A model generated the notes under the pieces. It did not search any database. It was given only the letters and a program-made list of their open reading frames with translations, and was not told the DNA's origin. The position numbers and the translations under genes were made by a program. From Ancylobacter dichloromethanicus (GTDB lineage Bacteria > Pseudomonadota > Alphaproteobacteria > Rhizobiales > Xanthobacteraceae), in NCBI RefSeq assembly GCF_018390645.1, contig NZ_JAHBGC010000020.1, positions 847,467 through 911,466 of the forward strand: a DNA stretch of 64,000 nucleotides, in the 5' to 3' direction. Position 1 is the first letter of the stretch; each line of letters begins with the position of its first letter. Below, one piece after another: positions 18,409 to 27,217 of the stretch.

Positions 18409-20658
18409 ATGCGCGAAAGCGTGAACGATCATCCGCTTCGTCGTTCCGGAGCCGTGCCGCGGCGCCGTGCCGGTGCCGTTCTGCCGGTCACCGCCGCCCT
18501 GCTGCTCGGCTCGGCCGGCCTCATTCCGGCGCTGTACCCGTCTTCCGCCCAGGCCGTGACACCCGTGCCGACCCCGGCGCCAAAGCCGGCCGCCAAAACG
18601 GCGAGCGCCAAGGGAAAGCCGACAACCGCAAAGACCGCGGCGAGGGATGCGAAGCCGGCTCCCACGCCCTCGGCCAGGCCGACCGTGTCGCCGTCCGCGA
18701 AGGTGACGGCAGCCTCGGCCGCCGGCGGCATGGCGCTTGCGGCGTCGCCCTCGTTTTCGGGCTCGCTGAGCGCCCTCAAAACCGCCACCGACCTGATCGA
18801 CAAGGGCCAGAGCGCGCAGGCGCTCGCCATGGCCGACCAGATGCGCGACCCCGGCGCGCAGGCGCTGGTGCGCTGGCTGGCGCTGCGGGTCACCGCCCGC
18901 GATGTCGGCTTCGACCGCGCCGTCGCCATCCTGCAGGCGCACCCCACGCTGCCGACCCCGATCGTGCTGCGCCGCCGGCTCGAATATCTGCTCTATGTCG
19001 AGAACAAGGACCCACAGACGATCCTCGCCTTTTTCGCCGAGCAGGCGCCCTATTCCGGCGAAGGCAAGATCGCGCTGGCACGCGCGCTGTTCGCCGCCGG
19101 CGACCAGAAGGCGGGCGCGGCCTGGCTGCGCAATGCCTGGCAGGAAGACGCACTCAACACCGACACCGAAGCCACCGTCATGGTGGAGTTCGGCGGCCTG
19201 CTGACCCGCACCGACCACAAATACCGCGCCGACAAGCTGCTCTACGCCGAGGACAGCGAGCGCGGCCTGCGCGCGGCGCAGCGGGCGGGCGACGACGTGG
19301 TGAAGCTGGCGCGCGCGCGCATCGCGCTGTCGACCGGCAAGGGCGATGTGGGCAAGCTGCTGGCGGCCGTGCCGGCTTCGCTGCGCTCGGACCCGGCCTA
19401 TATCTACACGCTCGCCAAGATGCAGCGCCGGAAGGGCGACCACGCGGCCGCCGCACGCACGCTCGCCAGCGCGCCGAAGGACCCCGGCCTGCTGGTCGAT
19501 CCCGACGAATGGTGGATCGAGCGCCGGCTGGTGGCACGCGGGCTGCTCGACAAGGGCGATGCCCGCACCGCCTACAAGGTGGCGCGCGACGCGACGGTGC
19601 CGGAAGACGAGCACATGCGTGCCGATCACCACTTCACCGCCGGATGGCTGGCGCTGCGCTACCTCAACGATCCGAGGGCCGCGCTGGCGCATTTCGCCAA
19701 GATCCCGGAGAACCAGACCCATCCGGCCACGGTCTCGCGCGGCCATTACTGGCAGGGCCGTGCCTATGAGGCACTGGGCTCGACCGCCAATGCGCGGTCC
19801 CAGTACGCCACCGCCGCCCAGTACGGCACCGCCTATTACGGGCAGCTCGCCGCCGCGCGGCTCGGCAATTCGCGGGTCAAGATCCAGACCGCGCCGACCG
19901 CCACCGCCGCGCAGCGCAATGCGTTCAACCGCGACGAAGGGGTGATGATCTTCAAGCTGCTGGAGAAGCTCGACAAGTCGAACCTCTCCATCGCCCTCGG
20001 CTATGACCTCGCCGAAAGGCTGCCGGATGCCGCGCGGCTGGGCCTGCTGGCGGAACTGGCGAAGCAGCAGGGCGATGCGCGGGCCATGACGATGATCGGC
20101 AAGATCGCGCTCAATCGCGGCATTCCGCTGGAGGCCGAGGCCTACCCCACTATCGGCATTCCGCGCTACCAGCCGATCACGGAAGATGTCGACCGCTCGC
20201 TGGTCTACGCCATTGCGCGGCAGGAGAGCATGTTCAACCCGTCGGCGCTGTCGAGGGCGGGGGCAACCGGCCTGATGCAGGTGATGCCGGCCACCGGCCG
20301 CACCATCGCACGCCGGACCGGCACCAAGCTCGATCCCAGGCGGCTTGCCGTACCGGCAGTGAACGTGCAGTTCGGCGCGGCTGAGCTGCGCAGCCTGCTC
20401 GACAACTACCAGAACAATTATGTGCTGACCTTCGCCGCCTACAATGCCGGACGTGGCAATGTGGCGAAATGGATCGCGGCCTATGGCGATCCGCGCGATC
20501 CCGCGATCGACCCCATCGACTGGGTGGAGCGCATCCCGTTCTCCGAGACGCGCAATTATGTGCAGCGGGTGATGGAGAACGCGCAGGTCTACAAGTCGCG
20601 CTTCGGCTCCCGCGATTCGCTGCAGATCGAAGCGGACCTGCGCGGCTCGCGGTTCTGA
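18409..20658 (+). CDS. Soluble lytic murein transglycosylase
   Basis: 749-residue periplasmic muramidase releasing 1,6-anhydro-muropeptides. A signal peptide (RRRAGAVLPVTAALLLGS ... SSAQA) spans residues 1 to about 47. A Pro/Ala/Lys-rich linker follows, then a long alpha-superhelical domain of TPR-like repeats, then a C-terminal Slt domain with catalytic Glu in IARQESMFNPSALS, GLMQVMPATG and FAAYNAGRGN. The ATG at 18409 starts directly before the basic signal-peptide region; an upstream GTG at 18301 adds 36 residues with no family support. Confidence 0.92.
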   Translation: MRESVNDHPLRRSGAVPRRRAGAVLPVTAALLLGSAGLIPALYPSSAQAVTPVPTPAPKPAAKTASAKGKPTTAKTAARDAKPAPTPSARPTVSPSAKVTAASAAGGMALAASPSFSGSLSALKTATDLIDKGQSAQALAMADQMRDPGAQALVRWLALRVTARDVGFDRAVAILQAHPTLPTPIVLRRRLEYLLYVENKDPQTILAFFAEQAPYSGEGKIALARALFAAGDQKAGAAWLRNAWQEDALNTDTEATVMVEFGGLLTRTDHKYRADKLLYAEDSERGLRAAQRAGDDVVKLARARIALSTGKGDVGKLLAAVPASLRSDPAYIYTLAKMQRRKGDHAAAARTLASAPKDPGLLVDPDEWWIERRLVARGLLDKGDARTAYKVARDATVPEDEHMRADHHFTAGWLALRYLNDPRAALAHFAKIPENQTHPATVSRGHYWQGRAYEALGSTANARSQYATAAQYGTAYYGQLAAARLGNSRVKIQTAPTATAAQRNAFNRDEGVMIFKLLEKLDKSNLSIALGYDLAERLPDAARLGLLAELAKQQGDARAMTMIGKIALNRGIPLEAEAYPTIGIPRYQPITEDVDRSLVYAIARQESMFNPSALSRAGATGLMQVMPATGRTIARRTGTKLDPRRLAVPAVNVQFGAAELRSLLDNYQNNYVLTFAAYNAGRGNVAKWIAAYGDPRDPAIDPIDWVERIPFSETRNYVQRVMENAQVYKSRFGSRDSLQIEADLRGSRF

Positions 20659-20702
20659 CCTCGCGCCTCCGACCCGGCGGGAGGGGCAGCCCCCTCCCCG
20701 TT

Positions 20703-20816
20703 TCAGCTCGCGCGGCGTCGCCCGCCGAACATGCGGCGGAGCCAGCAGCCGCCGATGCAGCCCACCAGATAGGCCGCCACCAGCAGCAGCGTCACGTCGA
20801 TCGCGAAGGGCGTCAT
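20703..20816 (-). CDS. 37-residue single-pass membrane protein
   Basis: Tiny gene encoding a hydrophobic helix (DVTLLLVAAYLVGCIGGCW) and a basic tail RRMFGGRRRAS, predicting an inner-membrane protein with a cytoplasmic tail. Its ATG overlaps the stop of the upstream tiny gene as ATGA (20813-20816). Function unknown; coupling suggests it acts with the two genes before it. Confidence 0.6.
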   Translation of the reverse strand: MTPFAIDVTLLLVAAYLVGCIGGCWLRRMFGGRRRAS

Positions 20817-20950
20817 GAATCGGCCTTTCCGGTGTCGTCCGCCGCGGCCCGACGGCGCGCCGGCGTGCACCCGCTCCACCAGCCGGTGACGAGGCCGATG
20901 ACCAGTGCTCCGGCGATATAGGGCCAGAGTTCGAGCGCCAGGAACCACAT
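20813..20950 (-). CDS. 45-residue single-pass membrane protein
   Basis: Starts at ATG 20950, three bases after the stop of the BON-repeat gene. It has a hydrophobic segment (LWPYIAGALVIGLVTGWW) followed by SGCTPARRR and a polar tail, and ends in an ATGA overlap with the 37-residue gene. The tight packing of three genes supports it as real. Function unknown. Confidence 0.6.
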   Translation of the reverse strand: MWFLALELWPYIAGALVIGLVTGWWSGCTPARRRAAADDTGKADS

Positions 20951-20953
20951 CGC

Positions 20954-23068
20954 CTACCTCACGATCAACCGGACACCGCCGGCCGTGCTGGCGACCGAAT
21001 CGGCGGGGGACTGGACGGCTAGCGCCCGGCGTTCATCGGTAACCAGCCGGTCCGGCGCAATGCCCGCGGCGGCGAGATACCGGACCAGCGTCTGGGCCCG
21101 CGCGGCGGCCTCCACCGGGCCGGCGTCCGGTTGGCGAATGGAAATCTCGATCAGCGCTTCCGGACAACTCGCGGCCGCGGCGGCGATCTGGTCCAAAAGG
21201 CCCAGACTTGAGGCCTGGACGGCGGCGCCCCCTTCCTCGAAGGTGACCGTGCCCTTTTCCAGCAGTTGCGAAATGGTCTTCTGGCACGTCGCGGCGTCGA
21301 CGCGGGCGGGCGCGGGCATGACGTCCAGCGCCACGTCGAGCGTGAAGCCTGAGGGCAGCCCCTCCGCCAGAAGTGCCTCGATCGACGGCACCGCCTCGGC
21401 ATAGAACGCCGCGCCGGTCACCTTGAGCTGGCCATCGTCGAAGCGCGCTTCACCGACCTCGAGCCGCGACAATTGCCGCATCGCCGTCATGACGGCGGCG
21501 GTGAACCCCTGCGGCGCACCCTGCGCGATCGCCGATACATCGTTCACCCGGGCGCCGACGAACTGCACCTTGGCCGCCTCGACCAGGCGCTCATGCTCGG
21601 TCGGGGACGGGAAGAACCCGGAAAGCGTCAGGCCGTCCGCATCCTTGCGCAGGCTGAACACATAGGGCGACACCACCGGCGGGCGGACGTCGCTGCGCAG
21701 CGTGAGCCCGCGGGGCGGCGACTTCTCCAGCGCCGCCCGAACCGCCACGAACGCCGCCGAATCCAGCGCCTCCCCGGACACGGAAAGTGTGGTGCCGGTG
21801 CCGCGAACCGCACCTTGGCGGAGCCGGGAGAGCTGGTCGAGTCCAAAGCCGGTGGCGGCGACCCACTCATCGGCGGGTGGTCCGCCGGCGGCGATGCGCA
21901 TCTCGTCGCTGGCCGGCACGCCGGGAAAATTGCCCCGCACCGAATCGAGGATCAGCCGCTTGGCTTCCTCGGAGGGCGCGTATCCGGTCAGCCTCACGCC
22001 GTTGGCCGTGCGCTGCACGCCCCAGACGAACGGGTCGACGGTCGGCGGCTCAACCGCGAAACGGGTCAGCGTATAGCCTTCCGGCAGATTGCGCCGCGCC
22101 CCCGCCAGCGCGTCATAGGCGGCGAAATCCGGGGCGGTGCCGTCGATCGTGATGGTGGTTCCGGACAGCGCGACCTTGCCGTCGGGCAGCCGGCCGAGCT
22201 GGCCGAGCGCGAACGACACCGCCTTCAGCCAGCCCTCGGTCGGCGGGGCGCCGTCGGCCAGCCGCAACTGGTCGGATATCGCCGCGCCGGGCACGGCCGC
22301 GCGCACCATGTCGAGCAGGGCGCGCCGCGCGTCGCCGAGCGGGATGTAGCCCGCCAGCGTCACGCCGCCATCGGCCTCGCGCGCCGCCGACCAGATGAAG
22401 GGCGACACCGCCGGCGGCAGCACCGCGAAGCGGGCCAGCTTGAAGTCGCCCGGCAATTCGCTGCGCACGGTCACTTCCAGCGCGTCGTAGCTGGCGAAAT
22501 CGGGGGCCCTGCCCTCGATCGAGAACGAATCGTCGGAAATGGTGATGCGCCCGGCCGGCATCTTGGCGAGTTGCTCGATACCGAAGGCGACCACGCCGAT
22601 GAAGTCGCCGGCCGGCACGCCGCGGGCGCGCACCAGATCCTTCTCGCCGGTCACCACGATGCCGGGCGCCATGGCGGCGGCGGCCTCGGCGATGCGCCGG
22701 CGGGCATAGGATGAGGGAACATAGCCTTCGAGATGCAGCTTGCTGCCGTCGCGGATGGCGGCGAATGTGAAGGGCCGGCGCTCCGGCAGCAGCGTGGTGC
22801 GGTCCTCGACGACGCGCACGCCGGACAGACGCCCCAGCTCGTAACGGACCTTGATCCGTGCTTCCTCCGAAAGTGCCTCGCCCTCCAGCAGGGCGTTGCG
22901 GCCTTCGAAGCGGGCATGGGCCCAGGATTCGCCGATCATCGACATCAGCGTTTCCGCCCGGTCGGTCAGATCCCGCTCCACCGGCGCCCGCGCAAAGGTG
23001 ACGGCGACAACCACCAGCACGGCTAGGGCAGGCAGCCCTTTCCACCAGGCGCGCCAACGACACATCAT
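20954..23068 (-). CDS. Large envelope protein with repeated BON-like modules and a degenerate OmpA-like C terminus
   Basis: 704-residue protein from ATG 23068 with an N-terminal membrane anchor (WWKGLPALAVLVVVAVTF). At least four tandem modules of about 110 residues follow, each with a P-x-V-x-P-F/Y-x-W/F signature (PAVSPFIWSA, PTVDPFVWGV, PPVVSPYVFSL) and a GxxLxGYxPS motif, typical of BON-type lipid-binding folds. The last 110 residues have an OmpA-like layout (ALIEISIRQPDAG ... ARAQTLVRYLAAAGIAPDRL), but the usual peptidoglycan-binding GHTD and NxxLSxxRA motifs are altered. It begins a three-gene operon with two microproteins. Probably periplasmic; role unknown. Confidence 0.8.
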   Translation of the reverse strand: MMCRWRAWWKGLPALAVLVVVAVTFARAPVERDLTDRAETLMSMIGESWAHARFEGRNALLEGEALSEEARIKVRYELGRLSGVRVVEDRTTLLPERRPFTFAAIRDGSKLHLEGYVPSSYARRRIAEAAAAMAPGIVVTGEKDLVRARGVPAGDFIGVVAFGIEQLAKMPAGRITISDDSFSIEGRAPDFASYDALEVTVRSELPGDFKLARFAVLPPAVSPFIWSAAREADGGVTLAGYIPLGDARRALLDMVRAAVPGAAISDQLRLADGAPPTEGWLKAVSFALGQLGRLPDGKVALSGTTITIDGTAPDFAAYDALAGARRNLPEGYTLTRFAVEPPTVDPFVWGVQRTANGVRLTGYAPSEEAKRLILDSVRGNFPGVPASDEMRIAAGGPPADEWVAATGFGLDQLSRLRQGAVRGTGTTLSVSGEALDSAAFVAVRAALEKSPPRGLTLRSDVRPPVVSPYVFSLRKDADGLTLSGFFPSPTEHERLVEAAKVQFVGARVNDVSAIAQGAPQGFTAAVMTAMRQLSRLEVGEARFDDGQLKVTGAAFYAEAVPSIEALLAEGLPSGFTLDVALDVMPAPARVDAATCQKTISQLLEKGTVTFEEGGAAVQASSLGLLDQIAAAAASCPEALIEISIRQPDAGPVEAAARAQTLVRYLAAAGIAPDRLVTDERRALAVQSPADSVASTAGGVRLIVR

Positions 23069-23184
23069 CTCGTCTCCCGTCCGGCGGCGGAGTTCACCCG
23101 GCCGCAAGGCGGCGCGACTTCACCATAGTTACGGGCCATCAGGAAGCCGCCCCGTCCCGCCGGCGCGCCATCAGACCCATTCGC

Positions 23185-24444
23185 CTATACCCATTCGCCC
23201 CTGCGCATCACCGGCTCGGTGTCGCCCGAGGCGGTGATGCCGTCGACATCGACCTCGCCGGAGCCGATCATCCAGTCGATGTGGATGAGGCTGGCATTGG
23301 CACCGCGCGCCGCCAGCTCGTCCGGCGTCAGCGACGTGCCATCGACGAAGCACTTCGAATAGGACTGGCCGAGCGCGATATGGCTGGCCGCGTTCTCATC
23401 ATAGAGCGTGTTGTAGAACAGCAGGCCGCTCTTCGAGATCGGCGAGGAATGCGGCACCAGCGCCACCTCGCCGAGCCGACGCGCGCCTTCATCGGTGTCC
23501 AGCACCTTGTTGAGCACGTCGGCACCGGTGCGCGCCCGCGCCTCGACGATCCGCCCGCTCTCGAAACGCACCGCGATCTCGTCGATCAGCGTGCCCTGGT
23601 AGGAGAGCGGCTTGGTGCTGGCGACATAGCCGTCGACCCGGTCCCGGTGCGGGGTGGTGAAGACTTCCTCGGTCGGGATGTTGGCGTTGCAGACGATGCC
23701 GTTCTTGGCGGCGGATGCGCCGCCCGCCCATTCATGGTCGTCGGCCAGCCCCACGGTGAGGTCGGTGCCGGGGCCGCGGAAGCGCAGCGCCGCGTAGCGC
23801 CGGGCGTTGAGCTGCCCGGTGCGGGCACGCAACTCGACATTGTGCGCCTCCCATGCCGCTACCGGATCGACCGCATCGACGCGCGAGGCCGCGAAGATGG
23901 CGTGCCAGAGCTTGGCGACGGCGATATCCTCGGGGTCGTCGGGGAACATCGCCTTCGCCCAGGACGGCGAGGCGTAGGACACGATGGTCCAGTTGATGTC
24001 GAAATTGGCGATGTGGGCCAGCGCCGGCATATAGGCCTTCGAGCGCGCCCGGTTGGCGCGCGACACCTTGCCGGGGTCCTCATTGGCCAGCAGCGAGGGG
24101 TTTTCGCCGGCAATGGCGAGCCGCGCGGCACCGCCCTCGAAGGCCTTCGCCATGCCCTCATAGAGCCAGCCCGAGGCGGTGTCGAAGCTCTCATCGGGCG
24201 CGTTGCGGAAGCGCATAAGGCTCGCCTCCTCGTCGCTGAACAGCGTGGTGACGAGGCTGGCCCCGGCCTTGTAGGCATGCTCGGTGATTCGCCGCACCAG
24301 CGACAGCGCGTCGAGCGAGGCGGTCATCACCAGTTCCTGGCCGGGGCGCAGCCCGAGCCCGACATGCACGGCGACCGCGCCCAGCCGGTCCAGCCTTTCC
24401 TCGTGCGAGAGCTGATCGGGAGGAGTGGCGGCGTGCTTGGTCAT
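23185..24444 (-). CDS. M29 family aminopeptidase
   Basis: 419-residue metallo-aminopeptidase of the thermophilic (AmpS/PepS) family, cytosolic. The metal-binding C-terminal half contains ANIPTEEVFTTPHRDRVDG, EARARTGADVL, HIALGQSY and LIHIDWMIGS. ATG 24444 has GGAGG 9 bases upstream; the frame also opens at 24489. It appears monocistronic. Confidence 0.93.
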   Translation of the reverse strand: MTKHAATPPDQLSHEERLDRLGAVAVHVGLGLRPGQELVMTASLDALSLVRRITEHAYKAGASLVTTLFSDEEASLMRFRNAPDESFDTASGWLYEGMAKAFEGGAARLAIAGENPSLLANEDPGKVSRANRARSKAYMPALAHIANFDINWTIVSYASPSWAKAMFPDDPEDIAVAKLWHAIFAASRVDAVDPVAAWEAHNVELRARTGQLNARRYAALRFRGPGTDLTVGLADDHEWAGGASAAKNGIVCNANIPTEEVFTTPHRDRVDGYVASTKPLSYQGTLIDEIAVRFESGRIVEARARTGADVLNKVLDTDEGARRLGEVALVPHSSPISKSGLLFYNTLYDENAASHIALGQSYSKCFVDGTSLTPDELAARGANASLIHIDWMIGSGEVDVDGITASGDTEPVMRRGEWV

Positions 24445-24536
24445 GGTGGTGGCCTCCGAACCGGGAACGGCGCGTCGCCGCACCGCCATTCAAGAAAGGC
24501 GGAACGCCTCCCGTCAAGCTGGAGCCCATATACACG

Positions 24537-24563
24537 AAAACGGGCGAGCCGATGGCCCGCCCG
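24537..24563 (-). terminator. Rho-independent terminator downstream of the small secreted protein gene
   Basis: GC-rich hairpin (CGGGCGGGCC / GGCTCGCCCG) followed on the minus strand by TTTT; it lies 27 bases past the stop of the 98-residue secreted protein. Confidence 0.75.
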
Positions 24564-24589
24564 TCGCCTTCAGGTTTTTTGGTGCGCGA

Positions 24590-24886
24590 TCAGCGCTCGC
24601 TGCGCTTGTTCGCACGCTCCTGGTTGATGATCGCCTGATCGCCGGGCATGTACCACGGGTCGGCATAGGACGGCTCGTAGCCGTAGGACGGGCCGAGCGG
24701 CGCCGAGCGCACCGGCGGACCATAGGACCGACCGCCATAATAGGTTTCGCCCATATAGACGTTGCGCCCCTCATGTACCGGCCCGCGGTAGTCCGGCCCG
24801 CGATAGGCCGGGTCAGCGAATGCGGCGCCCACGCCGCCGGCAGCCAGGATGCCTACAGTCGCCGCAGCAAGAACGATCTTGCGCAT
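24590..24886 (-). CDS. Small secreted Tyr/Gly/Pro-rich protein
   Basis: 98-residue protein with a clear Sec signal peptide (MRKIVLAAATVGILAAGG ... AFA, cleavage before DPAYRG). The mature part is a low-complexity Tyr-Gly-Pro-Arg-rich chain (YRGPDYRGPVHEG, GGRSYGPP) with a basic C terminus. CGGAG lies 8 bases before the ATG. Similar short secreted proteins are common in Hyphomicrobiales. No function assigned. Confidence 0.75.
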   Translation of the reverse strand: MRKIVLAAATVGILAAGGVGAAFADPAYRGPDYRGPVHEGRNVYMGETYYGGRSYGPPVRSAPLGPSYGYEPSYADPWYMPGDQAIINQERANKRSER

Positions 24887-25050
24887 GATGTCATCTCCGT
24901 CATCCGAAAGCTTTTACTTCTAGGCCGGCATATGAATTCCGACCCGTTCGGACAGACAACGACGCAAGGCGCCAAAATGTTCCGCTCACATCTTTGCGCG
25001 CGAATGACGCATCAAGGTGAAGGACGGCGAATGCCCGAGACGGCGCGCCT

Positions 25051-25635
25051 CTACCAGCCGATGAGCCAATCTGCCAGCGTGCCGGCGAACAGCGCCGCCG
25101 CAAGGCTCACGGCGATCGCCAGCAGGACGGCATGGCGGGTTCGCCGCTGCAGGACGCGGTTCTTCACCGCCACGTCCAGTGCCGCCACCGCCTCGGCGAC
25201 GGCCTGCTGCGCGGAGGCGCCGACGGCACGCCCGTCGGGCACGATCATCAGGTTCTCCGGCTTGCCCCAGTCCTCGACCAGATGGCCCTCGCCGTCCCGT
25301 CCCGAATCGACCGGGGGAATTCGCTCGGTCAGAGGGCGTGGATCGGCCGACCAGAGGAAGACCGGCTTGCCGCGCGCTTCGGCATAGCCGATCTCGAACG
25401 CCGTCCCCGGGTCCATATGGACGCCGCGAAACGGCGTGATGTTGGCGACCAGCGCATCTGCGGCGTCGATCATGTCGATGCAGGCCTGACGGATGTCGAC
25501 ACCCTCTTCATGCAGCGGGAACAGGCCCTCGGCCCCCGCGGCGGCACAGATCGCCTTGAGGCGCGCGCCCTCGGCGGCAGCATCGGGCCGGAACACTTCG
25601 GGCCCGGCGAGATAGAGGCGAAGCGCGGGAAGCAT
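25051..25635 (-). CDS. Nucleoside 2-deoxyribosyltransferase family protein with C-terminal membrane helix (host copy)
   Basis: 194-residue protein of the family that transfers deoxyribose between bases or hydrolyses nucleotide N-glycosidic bonds. It opens LRLYLAGPEVFRPDA, has the substrate-pocket DAADALVANITPFRG and the nucleophile region DPGTAFEIGYAEARGKPV (catalytic Glu). Unusually, residues about 165-194 form a hydrophobic tail (VLLAIAVSLAAALFAGTLADW) suggesting membrane attachment. The start is set at ATG 25635; a longer frame reaches 25689. A paralogue with the same layout lies in the prophage at 27218-27823. Confidence 0.85.
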   Translation of the reverse strand: MLPALRLYLAGPEVFRPDAAAEGARLKAICAAAGAEGLFPLHEEGVDIRQACIDMIDAADALVANITPFRGVHMDPGTAFEIGYAEARGKPVFLWSADPRPLTERIPPVDSGRDGEGHLVEDWGKPENLMIVPDGRAVGASAQQAVAEAVAALDVAVKNRVLQRRTRHAVLLAIAVSLAAALFAGTLADWLIGW

Positions 25636-25729
25636 CGGAGGAACTCGCAGGGAGGGAAGCAATGGCCGGCCTGGCCCCCCTGCCCTCACCAGGCAACCGT
25701 ATCGGGTCGGCCTCGGGCCAGGTGAGGGG

Positions 25730-25775
25730 TGGCGACCGCGGCTGGGCTCGAACCAGCGACCTGCCGCTTAGAAGG
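25730..25775 (-). other. attL core: 3' fragment of tRNA-Arg(TCT)
   Basis: Read on the minus strand, this is the 3' part of a tRNA: anticodon loop CTTCTAA, the 3' half of the anticodon stem (GCGGC), variable loop, T arm GCTGG-TTCGAGC-CCAGC, acceptor strand CGCGGTC, discriminator G and encoded CCA. The bases beyond 25775 do not pair with the GCGGC half-stem and no D arm or 5' acceptor strand is present, so the gene is cut at the anticodon loop. The integrase stop is 10 bases away. This is the usual scar of phage integration, with the intact tRNA rebuilt at the other end. Confidence 0.85.
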
Positions 25776-25785
25776 TCGTGGTTCG

Positions 25786-26982
25786 TTAATCCAATTTACG
25801 CTTAGACCGCAAGGCCTTGCGAGCGCTCTTTTTGCCCAACTCGGGATTTTCTCGGGACTCGGTGCGCCGAACGTGCATTTCGCGGCGCTCCGCCTCGTCG
25901 GTTACGCGGGCATTCATGGCCTCTGCGACATCCTCGGTCAGGGCATGGGCATAGCGCATCGTGGTCTTGATATCCGAGTGGCCAAGAAGGTTCTGGACCG
26001 CCTTCAGGTTCTTCGACGCGCGCAGCGTGCGGGTGGCGCTGGTGTGGCGGAGGTCGTGGATCTTCAAATCGGTGAGGTCGGCCTTGACCCTGTCGCGGGC
26101 GAATCGACTGCCCCAGCCCCAATAGGTGACGGGATAGCGTTTTCCCCGCACATAGCGGTTGCCGCTCTTGGCGCAGGTGCGGGTGCGCTGCGCGACGAAG
26201 GTGAAGACGTGGACCCTGTGGTGCCCGCGCAGCGGCCATAAAAGGTTCGTGATCTCCCGCGTGATCGGGATGACGTGGGGCTTGTCGCCCTTGCCCACGA
26301 CGCGGATGACACCGGATGCCCAGTCGACCTGGGGCCATGTCAGGCTGACCACCTCGCGCCGGCGTAGGCCCGAGGCCTGGGCGAACAGCCGGACGGGGCG
26401 ATAATCATCCCTTTCGACGGCCTCGATGCTGATCTCTTCGTCGAAGCGCAGCTCACGAACCCGCTCGCGCGGCTCCGCCAGGATATGCGACGCCCAATCG
26501 GGTTCGTCCGGCAGCACGACCTTCCACACCTTGCGGGCGCGCTGGAAGATGCGGCGCAGGATCTGAGTGAAGCCGCGGTTCACGGTTGCCGGCGATACGA
26601 CGCCACGGCGCGGGTCGCCGAACCGATATTCGCCGCGCCGGCGCGCGACCCAGCCGGCGAGCTTCTCATCCGTAATGTCGGCAAGGGAGGTGCTGGGGCC
26701 GATGGTCCTGACCAGTTCAGCCAGTTCGCGATCGAGATCGACCGCGTTGGTGGTGTGCTGCCCGACTTCGTGCCAGTACCGGCCGGCGGCATCGTCGATC
26801 GACATGCGCGAGCTGGTGGTGGCGCCACGCGCGAAGGCCGCCCTTACCCGTTCCTTTTCGGCCCGCTCGACTTCTTCTGCCGCGCGGCGAGACGTTTCTC
26901 CCGTTGAGCCAGAAAACCGAACACCGCGCCGCTGGAAGTCGTAGTGGTAGAATGGCGAGTCCGCGCGTTTGTAGACGGACAT
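25786..26982 (-). CDS. int: Phage tyrosine integrase
   Basis: 398-residue site-specific recombinase. The catalytic set is visible: Arg in GLRRREVVSL, HDLRHTSATR (His-x-x-Arg), GHSDIKTTMRYAH (His and nucleophile Tyr). The N-terminal part contains a SAM-like core-binding domain. The stop lies 10 bases from the tRNA-derived att core, as expected for an integrase beside its own site. The start codon lies inside the preceding small gene (139-base overlap). Confidence 0.95.
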   Translation of the reverse strand: MSVYKRADSPFYHYDFQRRGVRFSGSTGETSRRAAEEVERAEKERVRAAFARGATTSSRMSIDDAAGRYWHEVGQHTTNAVDLDRELAELVRTIGPSTSLADITDEKLAGWVARRRGEYRFGDPRRGVVSPATVNRGFTQILRRIFQRARKVWKVVLPDEPDWASHILAEPRERVRELRFDEEISIEAVERDDYRPVRLFAQASGLRRREVVSLTWPQVDWASGVIRVVGKGDKPHVIPITREITNLLWPLRGHHRVHVFTFVAQRTRTCAKSGNRYVRGKRYPVTYWGWGSRFARDRVKADLTDLKIHDLRHTSATRTLRASKNLKAVQNLLGHSDIKTTMRYAHALTEDVAEAMNARVTDEAERREMHVRRTESRENPELGKKSARKALRSKRKLD

Positions 26983-27212
26983 GTCTGGCGCCTTTGCCTT
27001 TCCAGAAACTCAAGGATATCGGCCAGCGTGAATTCCCGCCGGGGCCGTGTCACGCCCACGCCCATGGCGCGGTAACGGATGTTCCCCGCCTTGGCGTGCC
27101 GGAGCAAGGTGGAATAGTCCATGCCCAGCAGGTCCGCCGTTGCTTTCGCCGGCAGGCTGATACGACGCGCGAAAGCGTCGAGCAGCGGCTGGGGAATAGG
27201 TTCGGCCTGCAT
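26844..27212 (-). CDS. Small winged-helix/excisionase-like DNA-binding protein overlapping int
   Basis: 122-residue protein; residues about 12-70 form a MerR-type helix-turn-helix (AKATADLLGMDYSTLLRHAKAGNIRYRAMG) followed by REFTLADILEFLERQ, a layout like phage excisionases and AlpA regulators. Strong ribosome binding site GGGGAGGG lies before ATG 27212. The last 46 residues are encoded inside int in another frame and look low-complexity (TTTTSS, KKSSGPKRNG). Position suggests control of excision; not proven. Confidence 0.7.
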   Translation of the reverse strand: MQAEPIPQPLLDAFARRISLPAKATADLLGMDYSTLLRHAKAGNIRYRAMGVGVTRPRREFTLADILEFLERQRRQTCPSTNARTRHSTTTTSSGAVFGFLAQREKRLAARQKKSSGPKRNG

Positions 27213-27217
27213 GCGCC

